Part shown: in pieces, positions 11,973 to 23,991 of the stretch
How positions within the stretch are numbered: the first letter of the stretch is position 1
How the letters are laid out: every line of letters starts with the position of its first letter
Assembly: GCA_018466975.1 (NCBI GenBank)
Contig: CM031559.1
Location: forward strand, 2,542,001 to 2,606,000
Direction of reading: 5' to 3'
DNA length: 64,000 nucleotides
From: Sparassis latifolia
Lineage: Eukaryota; Basidiomycota; Agaricomycetes; Polyporales; Sparassidaceae
Made by a program: the position numbers and the translations under genes
Notes under the pieces: generated by a model
Told to the model about the DNA's origin: nothing
The model's input: the letters and a program-made list of their open reading frames with translations, nothing else
The model's database searches: none

Positions 11973-13679
11973 TCACTTTCTCCACCACACACTAGCATCG
12001 GCGGCACTGTTGACGCTGTTGACGCTGCCGACGCTGGAGCTGACGGTGTGGCCGCGCTTGCGACCAAATAGATTGGGGGCAATAACATTATCTTGAGGCT
12101 CTGCAGCCGCATCGAGTCTTTCTTCTGCAGGCTTTCGCCATTCCCGATTGTCTGTGCGGTTCCCCGCCGTCGACATCCTACGCTGAGGCGGGCGCCACTT
12201 GGGCACATATGGCGAGTTCGGCGGCGTGTAAGGCGAGGACGACCCGTTGAGCGGAGTGCTCGGAGATCCTGATTTGTTGCTGCTGCCGCCCGAAAAAGCA
12301 CTAGTGGGTTGAGAAGGGAAGGCCGATACAGGGATCGACGGGCGGCGTGGGCGCCATCTCGAGGGAGAAGGAGGAGATGAAGACGGACTACCCAGCTGGG
12401 CCGCATCCTCCGACGTACTACTGTTCTGTTCGGCGTCCGACGGAGCTGCAGATGACGACTATGTCAAAGAGATGACTTTTGAGAGATCAGTCCGCTCACC
12501 TCCATACACCTTCTTCAAGATTTGCTTGAAATCAGCGCGGATCGCATTATACTGGATGATCCACAGGGGCTCGAAAAGACCAAGAATGATCTTGTCGAGC
12601 CCCATCTCGAGGAAGTGAGCTTCGGACTCCCCAAAAACCAGGGAGAGGCTCTCGGGGTTCCCGATCCTCACTGGACCAAAGTCCACACCCAGCCTCGTGT
12701 CCACGCCCTGCCCTTCCACGCGAGATGCGATCGACATATCGTCCAGCTGCTTCAGCGTCTTCCGCAAACGGCCTGTGTAGAGCAGTAGCTCCTCCTCCGT
12801 CGCCTGGAAACCTCTGCAGACAAGGTAGCACGAGCTCCGGCGCGCGTGGAGCTTCCCCGACTTGCTCGCGGTGACGCAGTCGAAGGACTGGTAGAGCAGG
12901 CCGATCACGTCCACCAGCCATGCGAATCCCTTCGTGTTTATCGTCATGACGCAAGATCCCCCAGGCGCGAGGTTGGTCATGATGATGAACACCTGCGCTA
13001 GCACCAGCTGCGCGCGCAGCCACCACGGTATCTTCCGCTCCTCCAGCGTCGGGAAGGCACCGGCAATGATCAGATCGTAGGAGAGCGCATGATCATCGCC
13101 GTCGCCGGAGTCATCGCGGGTCTGCACGATGGGATTCCTGTCTTCCACGACGGCTCTCATGACGAGGGTAATGATATTGTCAAACACCACTCGGTAGCGG
13201 GGCCCGAAGGTCGACAGCTCGAGGGGCATCGTAAACCGTGCCTCCTCATCGGGGAGCGTGATCCCCGCACCTAGCGCCCTCCTGTTGGATTTCATGAGCC
13301 AGTTGGAAAAACCGCCCGGGGAGCATCCGAGGTCGAGGAAGTTGTGCACGCGCCCGCCGCCGAAGCAGTTGTCGCTATTGCGGTTGATCTCCATGAACGC
13401 TTTCTCATAGTTCCACAAGTGCAGTAGCGAGGGGTTCTGCGCGTCCTGTAGGTGGATATTGCGCCGCTCTACGTACTGGTCGTCGACGTCGGAGGACGCC
13501 CGGTAGAGGAACTTCATGTGCAGCAGGCGACGGTACGCGTCCGACTGCTCGAGGAACCGGTGCTCGAATGCGCCGAGCCTCGAGGTAGCTGATGAGGGCA
13601 CATTGCCGCTTGCGATGAGAGCGTCGACCTCGGCGATGGAGTTAATACCGAATACGGGGCTTACGGGGTTTGAAGACAT
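11973..13679 (-). CDS. FtsJ-like (Rossmann-fold) methyltransferase
   Basis: Two exons, 13679-12500 and 12445-11973, give 550 residues. The ATG at 13679 has a GCC context; upstream in-frame codons only offer TTG. The S-adenosylmethionine-binding motif is NFLDLGCSPGGFSNWL, about residues 130-145. Later strands DLIIAGAF and APGGSCVMTINTKGFAWLVDV, and the KLHARRSSCYLVCRGF segment, match the FtsJ/RrmJ-like fold found in fungal proteins that methylate RNA. The substrate cannot be told from the sequence. The second exon encodes a Ser/Pro-rich disordered tail ending ASVWWRK. Its acceptor at the CTGCAG near 12446 was chosen because the first possible AG (12459-12460) leads into a stop. Confidence 0.78.
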
Positions 13680-14861
13680 GGCGTGCAGCGTTAGGATCAA
13701 GTCAGAATCCCAGAGAAACGGCTGGGCACCGTGCGCCTTTAAGGAGAGCAGGACGACGGGCGACTAGCAACATGAGGCACTGGCGGCTACGAGACTTGGA
13801 TACCAAAGACAGAAGAGGAGAAACTTCAGTGCATCGTGCTCGGTCAGTTGCGGTGGAAGCTGTGTGAGATTCTGACATCAAGACTCCGTATCCGTATAGG
13901 CATGTCACATTACCACTTAATGGACGGAAATGAGACTCATCGGGTCAGCGTACACTTCTGGATGTCGCCGCAATAGATCCGTGGTGTTCTGTAGAATATC
14001 CAGCATCGTCATAGTCACGGTACTGGAGAAGCCAGATACATTATACGTGCACCCAACGTGCACCCCAAAATGACCGAGAATATATCACAGACTTCCAGTT
14101 CATTCAGCGACACAGCATGCGCAGGATTTGGACATGATAGAGGAGCTAAGGCGATGTCGAGAAGAACAAGCACAAGGGAAACCTTGTGAGTGCCAACCTT
14201 GTCGAGCTGCGCCACAAGTAGCTAATTTATTTGCTTGTATTTGGCTGTACGTAACGCTCGCTCGTCTGATCAAGCCGACAATGGAATCGCTCTACGGTAA
14301 GAATATTTGTCTTTCAGAGCGTGGAATTTACCTGGTCTGCTACTGTACTCAACAAGTAAATTCGTGAGGTAGCCCGTAAGTAATTTAAATATACTCGCCT
14401 GACCACGTGCACAGTCACGTGCACACTCTAAATTTCAAATTTCCTTTCAAGTTTCCGAGTCGTAAAAGTAGTAATTAACCCGCGGACCAGAGTCGACAAA
14501 GGATCGGACACAGCTCATGATTGTGTAGCTCGGCTGTTAATTTTCTCTAGATGCTCGCCGTGAGGCATTCATGTTCTTTGCACAAACCCTCAGCAAAGAC
14601 GCTTGCGAATTAGCCAAACGTTTTTGCCTGCAGCTGGGAGTTGACAAGCTAGCTCTCCATGCCGCTCGCCGATTTATATTTTATATTGTTTTGTGTGGAG
14701 ATACAGGAGGTATATGGTCGAAGTTGCGGGGACGGCGGTCCGATGAGCCCAAGATAGCCCACTGCAGCTGAGTGCTCCAATCGGCGCTTCTCGCCTTGAA
14801 GGGGCTATCTCCCACTCATATGCATGTATCGTGGACTATCCAGAGCTTGCGCTGACCCACC
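13680..14861. other. Divergent intergenic region, no gene seen
   Basis: Lies between the start codons of the FtsJ-like gene (-) and the ATG27-like gene (+). Reading frames are short and show no domain. It should hold both promoters. A CACGTG element, repeated in part (ccacgtgcacagtcacgtgcac near 14405-14425), is a plausible bHLH-type binding site. Confidence 0.4.
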
Positions 14862-16355
14862 ATGATCCTCGCCGCTGCACTGCTGGCTCTCTGCTGGTCG
14901 CTGGCCGCAGCTGCTGCGGATGTACGATCGCTGGACAGCCTGGCCGAGCACTGCCGCTTCTCCTTGGGAAACCAGCGCTTCAATTTGTGCCCAGTCTTCG
15001 AGGCGAATGAGGGCAATTGGGTCGTCGAATATGAGGTACCTACGCCCCCGACGTTCACCAAGACCTCGTACACGATTTCCTTGAGAGGCGCGCTGCAGAA
15101 GAATGAGGGTGTACCAGATCATGAGCAGGTGTGTCACATGTCATCGAGTGGATCTGCGTAGGTTTTGAGATCGAAGGGACATCATCGTCGAGCGTCCTTG
15201 AGACACTGCTGTCTGTCTTGGCGCGTGTATGCTCTGAGATGTCTGGCGGACGAGACGCTCACGCTCGCTAATCGTATATACAGTATATTGACCAATTAAA
15301 TTCTAGTGTCCAGACGGGTCATGGATATGCATGATTAGTGAGCGGCGTTACCCTTGCTCATCCAGGCCTACTCAAGCCAACACCGCGCAGCGTCGAATCG
15401 CCGCTTGTTTGAAGAGGAGGATCCGCGCGTCCTTCAAGTCATTCCAGTTGCAGGGGAGTTATCCTTGAAGCACAGGGATGGCTCTCGCTACCATGATTAT
15501 TTTCCGGGCCTCAACATCACGGCCGACTTTCGTCGGGGTCAGTACATTGATAACGGCATATGCTGTGGTTTCATTCCAATCGGTGTTTCTCACAGACGTG
15601 CTGCACGTCCGTCTGCATGGTGGCTACTATGTGTATCAGCATCAGAAGGCCGATCTGCAGTTCATCTGTGATCAAGATGTCGAGGAGGTCAGTACCCCAA
15701 GTCAGTCACGTAAATACCTATCTCACATCGAGGTTTCCAGCCAACGAATCCGATAACCTCCTGGGCGTGGAATGGCACGCATACGTTCTCATGGAGAACA
15801 AAACATGCGTGTGGCGAAACCGTCGTCACTCCAACTACCTCGTCCGAGCAAACACCCACATCCGATTCCGGGGTCCCAGAACCGACTTCACCTCCCGAAG
15901 AAAACGGACCGCCGGACGACAGCGAGCCCCCAGACAATGAACAGAACCTGATCGACCCCGACGTGCTCGCGGGGCGCTCCCGCCGGTCGATGATGACCAT
16001 CTTTATCTGCTCCGCGTATGTCTCTGTGCTCTCGCACGCGTCATAATTTGCGGTCCCATTAACGTTTTCCCGCAGATCCGTTGTCGCTATACTGGTGTAC
16101 GCCTTGTACTTCCCGCCGCGGCGCCTCCAGCATCTCGTGACGTCATATGTGAAGACACACCCGTCGCTGCTACGCGCGCGAGTAGGCGAGCGCGTGCTTG
16201 TGCGCTGGGCGGACGAGGACTTCGTACTGGATGGGGGGGAAGAGGACGTGATGGTTAACGCGGACGAGCAGTTTGACGCACTCGACGAGCAGATCCCGCT
16301 TAAGCCGTCGCCGCGGCGCTCGTCCGTGCTCACTAATTATGGCAGCGCGCGATGA
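14862..16355 (+). CDS. ATG27: Autophagy-related protein 27-like type I membrane protein (MRH domain)
   Basis: Six exons, 14862-15128, 15307-15337, 15391-15537, 15596-15687, 15741-16015 and 16076-16355, join in frame to 363 residues. The protein starts with a signal peptide (hydrophobic LAAALLALCWSLAAAA), followed by a luminal mannose-6-phosphate-receptor-homology domain. Cysteines and landmarks include CRFSLGNQRFNLCPVF, the CPDGSW segment, LHVRLHGGYY and FICDQD. A Pro/Glu-rich stalk leads to one membrane segment (MMTIFICSASVVAILVYALYF) and a short cytosolic tail ending in a NYGSAR motif, like the Tyr sorting motif of yeast Atg27. Atg27 cycles between Golgi, vacuole and Atg9 vesicles. Donor 3 was taken as GTCAGT at 15538, which keeps the frame. 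The gene points at ATG12, 1.1 kb away on the other strand. Confidence 0.8.
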
Positions 16356-17437
16356 CTTTTTTACTTTTGGAATTCGTATTGATGTCGAACCGTATACTTA
16401 TATAGATGTGGTGTTTGAGTAGTCTGCAGATCTACAATATGATGTACTTGTAGGGATGTACGTGTGAAGGACAGTTTGAGTCGTCTGTTGAGATGGCGTG
16501 TTGACAATAAGTAAAGCAAGGCACACGACAAAGATTCTCAAGTGCAGAATTCTTCAGCACACGTGGCCTTAACGCATATCGCTGAAATTCGAATCTGGAT
16601 TTGCGGTGCCTGAGCGTCAACGGCGTCGCCTTCTGATCTTAATATGAACAAACAAACAGGTTCACGTGATGCCGAAATTGAGCAAACAAAAAACCCGCTT
16701 GTAGGAGTATTTTGTTCCCCTCCCCGTGAAGGCCGTTACTCACTCCATAAAAGTGCGGTCTGTCATTGGTGCAGATATTGTTAACCGCGTTGACCTCGTT
16801 GGCGGCCACCATGACGTCAACCCTGCATTATATATGTCGTCGAGCTCAGTCCTTGACTCGCAAGTAGAACATCTCCGCATACAGGTTCTTGCACGGATTT
16901 AACAACCCGGTGTAAATGATGACCGGCGTGATTCTCGTGTGGTCGGCTTCTGAAGGCAATTAAGAAGTATAGCAACCCACTGAGCCCGCCATCGACTTTA
17001 ACGGCGACCTGTTTGACTTCATCTTGTTCATGTTCTCCCTGGCCGATTGTTGGGCAGCTTGTCCCTCCTGCAAGGAGAGAAAGTCGCGTCGCTCTCGTAG
17101 CATTGTGCCGAGTAGATCAACTGTAGAATAGGAATGTACTTCTCTTCACGTAGTGTAAACGAATCAGAGCGACATACTCTTCGACAAGCCCCACTTCAGA
17201 TATCCAGGTGAATGGGACCAATGCCGGTTACCTACCTACCTACCTACCTCAAACGTCATACAGGGAAGCTCGTGATTGTCGTAACAGTACTATAGACCAC
17301 GGAAACAACCTGTTTCGTGTGTGGGTCAAATCGCAAGGTACATCCGAATGGGAAGGGCCCGAGGCTTCGACTTGGACTCGGTTGAATGCGATAGAGCGAA
17401 CGACGGATGAGCACCACAGTGACAACTTGAAGCTCAG
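16356..17437. other. Convergent intergenic region between ATG27-like and ATG12
   Basis: Tail-to-tail spacer. It contains a short ACCT microsatellite at 17229-17249 and no supported gene. A 77-codon open frame on + (17208-17441) runs over the last ATG12 exon and has no recognisable content. Confidence 0.45.
17229..17249. repeat. (ACCT)n microsatellite
   Basis: About five uninterrupted copies of the tetranucleotide ACCT, in the spacer downstream of both autophagy genes. Confidence 0.85.
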
Positions 17438-18062
17438 TTAACCCCATGCAGCGGTTGTACTAACAAGGGGAACAGGGAACCCATCAACCACAAATTTCCC
17501 AGAAGAAAAATTTAAATCCACACCTATAGTTTACTATTAGATGCCCGTCGGTTGCGAATGACTTGTAACAAAACATATCAACGAACAACTCAAGCACACG
17601 AGATCCGCCAAGACATACCTTGAACAGGTTAGAAACAGTATCATCGGGAGCAGGTGAGAAGGCCAGATTGATGTATGTGAACTGATATGTATCAAATCGG
17701 GTGGACCTCGTACATACGCAAGTGACAGAGCTCTCACCAGAGGATCCACTGCTTTCCAGCCAAGCTCCTTCCTCAAGAACTGGATGACCGCCTGGAAGCG
17801 GTTCGACGCAGTAATCTTGTAGAAGTTTTGTCTCATGATGGGCGCATTCCCGACGGCTTTGAAACGCACGACGACTACAGTAGATAAGTTCTCCGTCAAC
17901 GCTGTCCATGACAACGCCAGCTCGTAGTAACACACCTTTCAACGAGTCCTTCTTCTTGTACGACTCAAGAGCATCATGGGCTTCCTGCATGACTCCACCG
18001 GCATCGGGCGAAGTCCATGATGGGGGCAGTGTACGGGGGTGAAGGTCAGGGGTGCTAGCCAT
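17438..18062 (-). CDS. ATG12: Ubiquitin-like autophagy protein Atg12, 5 exons
   Basis: Ubiquitin-fold protein that is conjugated through its C-terminal glycine to Atg5, forming the E3-like complex that drives Atg8 lipidation. Exons on the minus strand: 18062-17936, 17874-17738, 17681-17619, 17561-17524 and 17459-17438, giving 128 residues. Diagnostic segments are [57 protein letters not shown] and [11 protein letters not shown], ending in STTAAWG with the terminal Gly. The usual KCFATDG reads KSFATDG here, depending on the acceptor chosen at 17562. No initiator other than the ATG at 18062 fits. The ATG27-like gene lies just downstream in convergent orientation. Confidence 0.93.
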
Positions 18063-19648
18063 GAGCCGAGCCGCTCGACTCGCTGGGTGTACGTAGTACT
18101 CCGAAACGCTGTGGGCTGCGGCCTCTCACGCGACGACTTCAACTCGAACCACGACAAATTCAACAAATCCGCACTCGAGGCTCGTTCCTGCTCTACATTG
18201 ACGACAAGAGTACAAAATCCTACGTTGGTGTGCAGTCTAACTCTGGTTCAGCAAACCTACAGGCGTGCAGCTGTCAAGCGGCAGCGATAACATTGTCCTG
18301 GTTTATTTCTGCTTATAGTTACACAAGTCGACACCTTCGAGCTTGCTAAACCATCTTTGCATGAGCAGTCTACATTACTCGGGTACTGTGCATAAACAAG
18401 AAAGGTGTTGGGCTGTTTCAAGGGCGGGCATGGCCGCGATCCAACGTTAAATAACATGACAACGGCTTCCCAGTGATTCCCTACGCCCATTCTTCATGCT
18501 TTCTTGTCAAAATTCTTTTCCTTTGGGCGGGAGCTCTAAACTTGATATCGGCGAAGTCTCAGGTGCTACGCCCGTTACCCAGCAATATCGTGCAGGAGGT
18601 TGCTGAGCTAGATATCCTAGGGCTCACAATCCTACGGTTTCCGGAGCTTAAGGGCTTTCTACTAGATCTTGCACGTTATCTGTTAGTTGAACCCTCAGCT
18701 GGTTTGGGTTCTACCCCCATCTAGGATGAAGGCTGGGAAAGGACCAGAAGCTCGGCTTGCTAGCTTTCATGAAGGCGCCGATGGGCCTTGAAGCTTGAAC
18801 TGCAAAAGACGGTAAGTCTTACGAGTATGTCCCTACCTTTTGTCTTTTGCAGACTTTACACTGTATCCATGCCTGGTCGATGGGCTCCTTATTGTCGTGG
18901 TCAATGTTCCTGATTTGCGCCTTGTTGGTGGGACCTGATATCGCCCCACCCTTGCTGGCTTCTTCAGCTAATCACAGCGGCTGTTAGTGTCGGGAGATTC
19001 GCAGCATTTAGCGATGGTTCTATGGTCTACCCGGTTATATCGTTGCGATTCTCCGTTGTGGAGTTTTTTGAGCCTTCACATGCACGGTTCCCGCGGCACG
19101 AGGAGTTTCCGTAACACTGGCTCTTTCATCTTCCCAAACTCGTATTGTCTCTTTTGCACGTGTATTTACTCAGCTGAGCTTACAGTAATTCCTTGTATCA
19201 CCGATTTGGTTCTGCCTGTCCGCACGTCAATCCACCAGCGGACGCCGCCTATTTCCGGAAAGACATATCTCCTGTAGCAGCCCGTCTACCTAACTGTACA
19301 GCCTTACAAACGCGACCTCGCACCTCGAGTCACAGTTTTCGCACAGCTATCTGAGCACAGATGTACTCGCAACGTGGAGTGTCTGTTCCACCGGTCTGTG
19401 GCTAGAGACGTCCTAGCGAACGCAAACCTCCGGAGACCCACCTGCACGCATGCTCGCGGAGTTTGAAGGCGTTTCCGCGCATCAATTCAGTCCCCACGCT
19501 GGAGCACTGGTGCCGCACTGCCCTTCATATCCGAAGTGTCGATAAGTGAAGGGACAATAAAATGTGATGCGTAGCGCTAGACGGTGCCTAGCAAAGGCTC
19601 TCTGCTTCGTTGTCTCCTCTGGTCGGTTGGCCCGCGTACGGTGATGCC
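18063..19648. other. Intergenic region with an 11-bp perfect inverted repeat
   Basis: No supported gene. Open frames (for example 18473-18724 and 18987-19277 on +) lack domains and do not link through splice sites. An 11-bp perfect inverted repeat (ctgcaaaagac at 18800-18810 and gtcttttgcag at 18842-18852) could form a hairpin with a 31-nt loop. The sequence between the arms also reads like a 41-nt intron, so its nature is open. Confidence 0.4.
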
Positions 19649-21529
19649 ATGTCCATCCTCAGTTCCACCGCGACCATCTCCAAACCGCTGGAGAGCCTCG
19701 TCGCTGATGAGGCTGTCGTAAAGTGTGTATCCATCTTTTGATCCTTGGGCGGTTTGAACTGATGAAGAACTCCTGAAGCGCCGTAACCCGTATGTGGTCC
19801 CTTTCCTATGAGCCTGTGGTATGAATTGACGTGTTGCAGTCGTCGGCTTCACAGCCCTCTTATATGACCATGCTATCACAGTACGTCATCGCTTTTCATT
19901 TTGGTAGCAGTTTGGTTGACAGCGCGTATTCATGCAGTTTGGTGACGAGGTATGTGAGTTCCCCTTTCCGATTTTTGAGAAGTCTTGTCTGAGCGCCGGG
20001 GTGCAAGGTGAATTACATCTGGAATGGACGCATGGGACTGGTATCGATCATCTTCCTCTTCGTAAGTAGTTGTCCGACCGTGTCACACTGTTATAATCTT
20101 TGAATTAAATTGCCATCGCAGAACCGATATCTAGTGTGAGTCTGCGTCGTCGACGTTCGTTGGGTGTGCTGTGAGTTGACTGTCACCGCTAGACCACTCG
20201 TGCTCGTTGTAGATGTATATGGTTCGTGAATAAATGTCCTAACAAATTTGCGTACTGACCTTCATGTTTACAGAAACGATCGGCCTTGCGACAAATACGG
20301 CTTTGGTGAGGCTAAGTTCGGTGTTTTTGCCCGTCAATCTAACAGCTTGAAAGTTCTGCAAAGTCTGGACGGCTATACAGAGCTATCTCACAATAGCGTC
20401 CTTCATGTCCATCCATAGTGCGTATTTTTATGGTACATTAGTCTCTCATAGCGTTAAATTATCCTGTCTTCCAGCGATCGTTGCATGGCGACTTTATGCC
20501 CTTCATGGGGGACAACCGTGGATAGGCAGACTGCTGTGGACTGCCGGGATAATCTACTTCGTCACTTCTACATTTATCGTCACCTGGTCCCTCATACCGG
20601 TTATCAGTGTGTCCACATGTTTTTACTTGCGAGTTGTACCAACTTCTTCACGCAGAACATTTACATCCGGTACATCATCAATGTGTCAGCTCTGTGAGTA
20701 ATTCTGATGGTCGATTCCACATCAGATCTTATGTGGATCATAGATACCCACTTATCTGTGGACAACTTGGTTGCCAAGGTCGGCGTCGCGGTTGAGATAG
20801 TGTCGTCCTTATGATCTAATGCTCCTTTCTCAGTGTCGTCTTCGAGTCACTCATTTTTGGCCTTACACTTTTCGCCTTGATTCGTCATGAACTCCGACAT
20901 TCGTTCAGCTCGTTGTCCTTATTGCTCTATCGTGATGGTAAGCGTCATTCTTGCGATGAATAGACACTACATTCAAATGGCGCTATGTTTCCTCATAGGA
21001 ATGTTGTACTTTGTTGCTGTGACTTGTAGGTCCTCACCTCTCAGCAACGTGCGTGCTACATGTTGATGCTCGCGAGGAGTTTGTTCTCTCTTTTCACTCC
21101 TGTAAGTGATGAATATATACAACGACGTATGGTCGTTTACGGGCTCTCTGTACAGTGTCTGGGCCTTGGCAGGCCCTGCGTACCTCGGTTTAGCCCGATA
21201 GTAAGTGGCCAGCTCCATGTCTGAGATTTGCTGAGGGATCGCGCAGTTTTGCATTGGCCATGGTCAACGTCGCGGGTTCAAGATTGGTGTTGAACTTGAA
21301 GGGATTCACCGCTTCACGGGACGCGGTTGACTACCCTACGGGCTCGCGCTCGCTGCCTTACTCCGCCGTAGGTTTCGGCGCGGGCGTAAACTTCGGGCGA
21401 GGCGAGACTGGCCCATCCGACGCGCGTCCTGACGACGAGGAGTCAGGGAGCATTCCGCTTGACCTGGAAATGTACTCGATTGAGCGGGACTGCCAGCAGT
21501 TGGGCACGAAGCTGATGCGCCACGATTGA
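19649..21529 (+). CDS. DUF6533-family multi-pass membrane protein, 15 exons
   Basis: Agaricomycete-type seven-helix membrane protein with an N-terminal DUF6533 domain; function unknown. Exons: 19649-19724, 19840-19880, 19938-19949 (12 nt), 20008-20061, 20122-20135 (14 nt), 20193-20221, 20274-20305, 20354-20417, 20475-20608, 20656-20693, 20834-20937, 20999-21025, 21080-21101, 21156-21200 and 21247-21529. They sum to 975 nt, 324 residues, with no internal stop. The domain signature is visible across exons 2-5: LLYDHAITFGDEVNYIW, then GRMGLVSIIFLFNRYL. Helices follow (for example TIVAWRLYALHGGQ, LLWTAGIIYFVTSTFIVTW, LIFGLTLFALIRHELRHSF) and a typical SRLVLNLKGF segment precedes an acidic tail. 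The small exons 12-14 are the least certain joins. A related gene lies at 34.9-36.7 kb on the other strand. Confidence 0.78.
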
Positions 21530-22552
21530 AGGCGTCGGACGGTAGAGTTGATTGTAACCTGTATCACTGACTGTATCCTTAGCTTATCGGGTCGTAATGC
21601 ACACGGTGCGGGTGGCCCACAGTTCACTAGATTATTGTGCTTACAGGGTGTTCGAAAAACCTTGACGTGCGCAATTTTTTTTTCTGGCCAGGCTCGGAAC
21701 TGCCCTTATATGGCTGATTGCCACCGTTCGTACTCAATTGTTCTCCAGCTTATACAAAAGTCGGTGATGTTATTGATGTCAACATTAAACGCGCCTTGAC
21801 GTATTGCAGACGTGGGACCCATTTCGCTGCAGTGCCAGCTCATTCGAGAGCCAAATACATACAAGAAAAAAAGTCGTACATCAAGGTTTTCCGAATCATC
21901 TGTAAACATCACTCTGTCAATTCAGGCTGGCAAAGCACGTATTGACCTAGTATTGACCTTGTGCGGTTATGCAACTGACAGCCATATTTCGGCTGAAAAG
22001 AGTTCACACGAAGGGAATCGCAGGCGGGATCCGGAGATGCTAGTACTTCTCCTCAGCGGGATGGTATAAGTAATGCACTGAATCATAGTTATTCTAGGAA
22101 AGCTGCCAGTGATGCCGCTGACAGTCTGACATCGCATGGAGAGAAGCGTGACGCATATTTTGTGGCGTGTGTTCTAGCTGTGTTCTTTCCTTGAGCGGCA
22201 GGCCAATAAGTAGTCATCATCAGTGGAACTGAGAACAATAGCTTGCGGCGTTCGAACGCACAGGTGCGGCAGCCGACATACCCCCAATTGTCGACAGCGA
22301 GACTACTCTGCTTTTGTCGGGACAACTGAGCGCCATCTCAAGGCGAGTAAGGTGGTTTCGCCTTCCTATCTTTGCGTAGGTGCTACCTCCGTGAGTGTAT
22401 TTGACCGCAAACATTTCTCGTAGATGTCACACTAAGCGGAAACGACTGCACGAGTTTGATGGCCCTCGGAGCACTTGGCACTAGGTAGGTGCGCATACTG
22501 TATATAAGACCCTCAGCAAGGCCGCGTCGCTGCAAGCAGTTAAACCGCTCAA
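21530..22552. other. Intergenic region upstream of SDR1
   Basis: No supported gene. Holds the end of the DUF6533 gene and the promoter of the first SDR gene. Confidence 0.45.
22501..22508 (+). promoter_or_regulatory. TATA box of SDR1
   Basis: TATATAAG, 45-52 bp upstream of the ATG, followed by ACCCTCAGCAAGG. The same TATAA.GACCCT core precedes SDR3. Confidence 0.6.
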
Positions 22553-23560
22553 ATGTCTTCGAAAGTGTGGCTCATAACTGGCACGAGCTCCGGAATAGGC
22601 CTTGCCCTTGCTCAGCATGTCCTTGCCCAGGGGGACAAGGTGGGCGCGCCTCATGAGATGTCTTGCGTGAAGAGCCTGATGTGTTCCGCTCTAGGTTATC
22701 GCCACTGTCAGGTCCATGTCCAAATACCCCCAGGAACTGAAGGGTGCGGAACCCCTCGTCCTCGATCTCGGCGCCCCCGACTCTGAGATCCGCAAGGTTG
22801 GCGAGGCGGCGTTGAAGGTATATGGTCATGTCGACGTTTTGGTCAACAACGCTGGCTATGGCCTCTCTGGGCCAGTAGAGGAATTGAAGTAGGTAACTAG
22901 CTCAAGTTGAACACATTTTCACTGATCCTTGAAAACAGTATGAAAGACGTACGAGCGCAGTTCCAGACGAATGTGTTCGGCACGATTGTCCTGACGCAGT
23001 CCCTGCTGCCCCATTTCCGAGCACGGAAGACAGGCCACATTTTCAATCTGACCTCCGTCGCGGCTTATTGGAACTACCCGGGCTGGGGAGCGTATGTCGC
23101 GTCCAAGGCTGCGCTCGACGCGTTCTCCGAGTCACTCAGTCGGGAGGTCGAGCCGTATAACATTCGCGTCATCGTCATCCTCCCTGGATATTTTCCTACC
23201 AAATTCTTCACTGAGACACGGTCGGCCGAGCAGTTGACCACGGTGTACACGGACCCGACGCAAGGATACAAGACGCGCGAAATGATCCCGCAGGGGCGCC
23301 ATGAAGGTGGACAGGTCGGCGACGTGGACAAGTTCGCCCAACGGACGTACGAAATCGTGTACGGCACGGGAATGGCGAAGGGGTTGGTGGAGAGCCAGGG
23401 TGGAAAACGGGAGTGGATGCGTCTGCCGATGGGCACTGATTGTGGCGAGCTGATGCTTGCTAAGATCAACATTGTGAAGGAGAATGTTGAGTCGTTCGAG
23501 CCGATATGGAGGTCGACGGATGTGGAGCGGGAGAGACTGAATGATTTCGCCCAAGGATGA
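22553..23560 (+). CDS. Short-chain dehydrogenase/reductase SDR1 (clade A)
   Basis: NAD(P)-dependent oxidoreductase of the classical SDR family; the substrate is not predictable. Exons 22553-22639, 22695-22888 and 22939-23560 give 300 residues, the usual size. Visible motifs are the cofactor-binding TGTSSGIG (residues 9-16), NNAG (80-83), catalytic Ser133, Tyr146 and Lys150 in YVASK, and the LPGYFPTKFF segment after the active site. Exon boundaries fall at the same codons in all five SDR genes of this window, which shows common descent by duplication. SDR1 and SDR3 share the start MSSKVWLITG, the AYWNYP segment and a C-terminus without the RLKFYPDG tail. No signal peptide or membrane anchor is seen, so it is probably cytosolic. 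Confidence 0.93.
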
Positions 23561-23872
23561 AGCTCCCTTACCAAGTTCTAGCCATCGCGACCTTTCCCTG
23601 TGCACTGGGTGGATACCGTGTTTGCCCTGAGTATGTACTATTTCATTGTAAGATAACGACGCAGCAGATTGTGGTGCACATCGCTGATGATCCGAGTCAG
23701 AGCAAGGTAGAACTGACGAAGAACTCTTCCGGCCGAATAACGCGCTCGCATATCGGACCTGGTTCCGTCACTGGGCGGAAAGAAACTTAAGTTGAATCTC
23801 GGAGAAACATCGACTACTTGCCGGCTCCGAGTCCATGCAAGTAGCGGTGAGGTAACTGACCCTCCCACGATA

Positions 23873-23991
23873 GGTTGCCGCGATGGTCCGGTCCGTGACC
23901 AGTTAACCAACGACTTGAAAGGCACAGAGCCGCTCATCCTCGACTAAGCGCATCGGACTTTTGAGATTCGCAAGACCAGCGAAGCGATACA
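23873..23991 (+). pseudogene. Decayed SDR exon 2 fragment
   Basis: The stretch matches the second SDR exon (compare 46180-46300): it aligns to the segment coding VIATVRSM...LKGAEPLILD...IRKAGEA, with substitutions and small indels. The frame is broken (CTCGACTAAG gives a stop right after LILD). No exon 1 or active-site exon follows at the expected spacing, so this is a relic of another array member. Confidence 0.75.
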
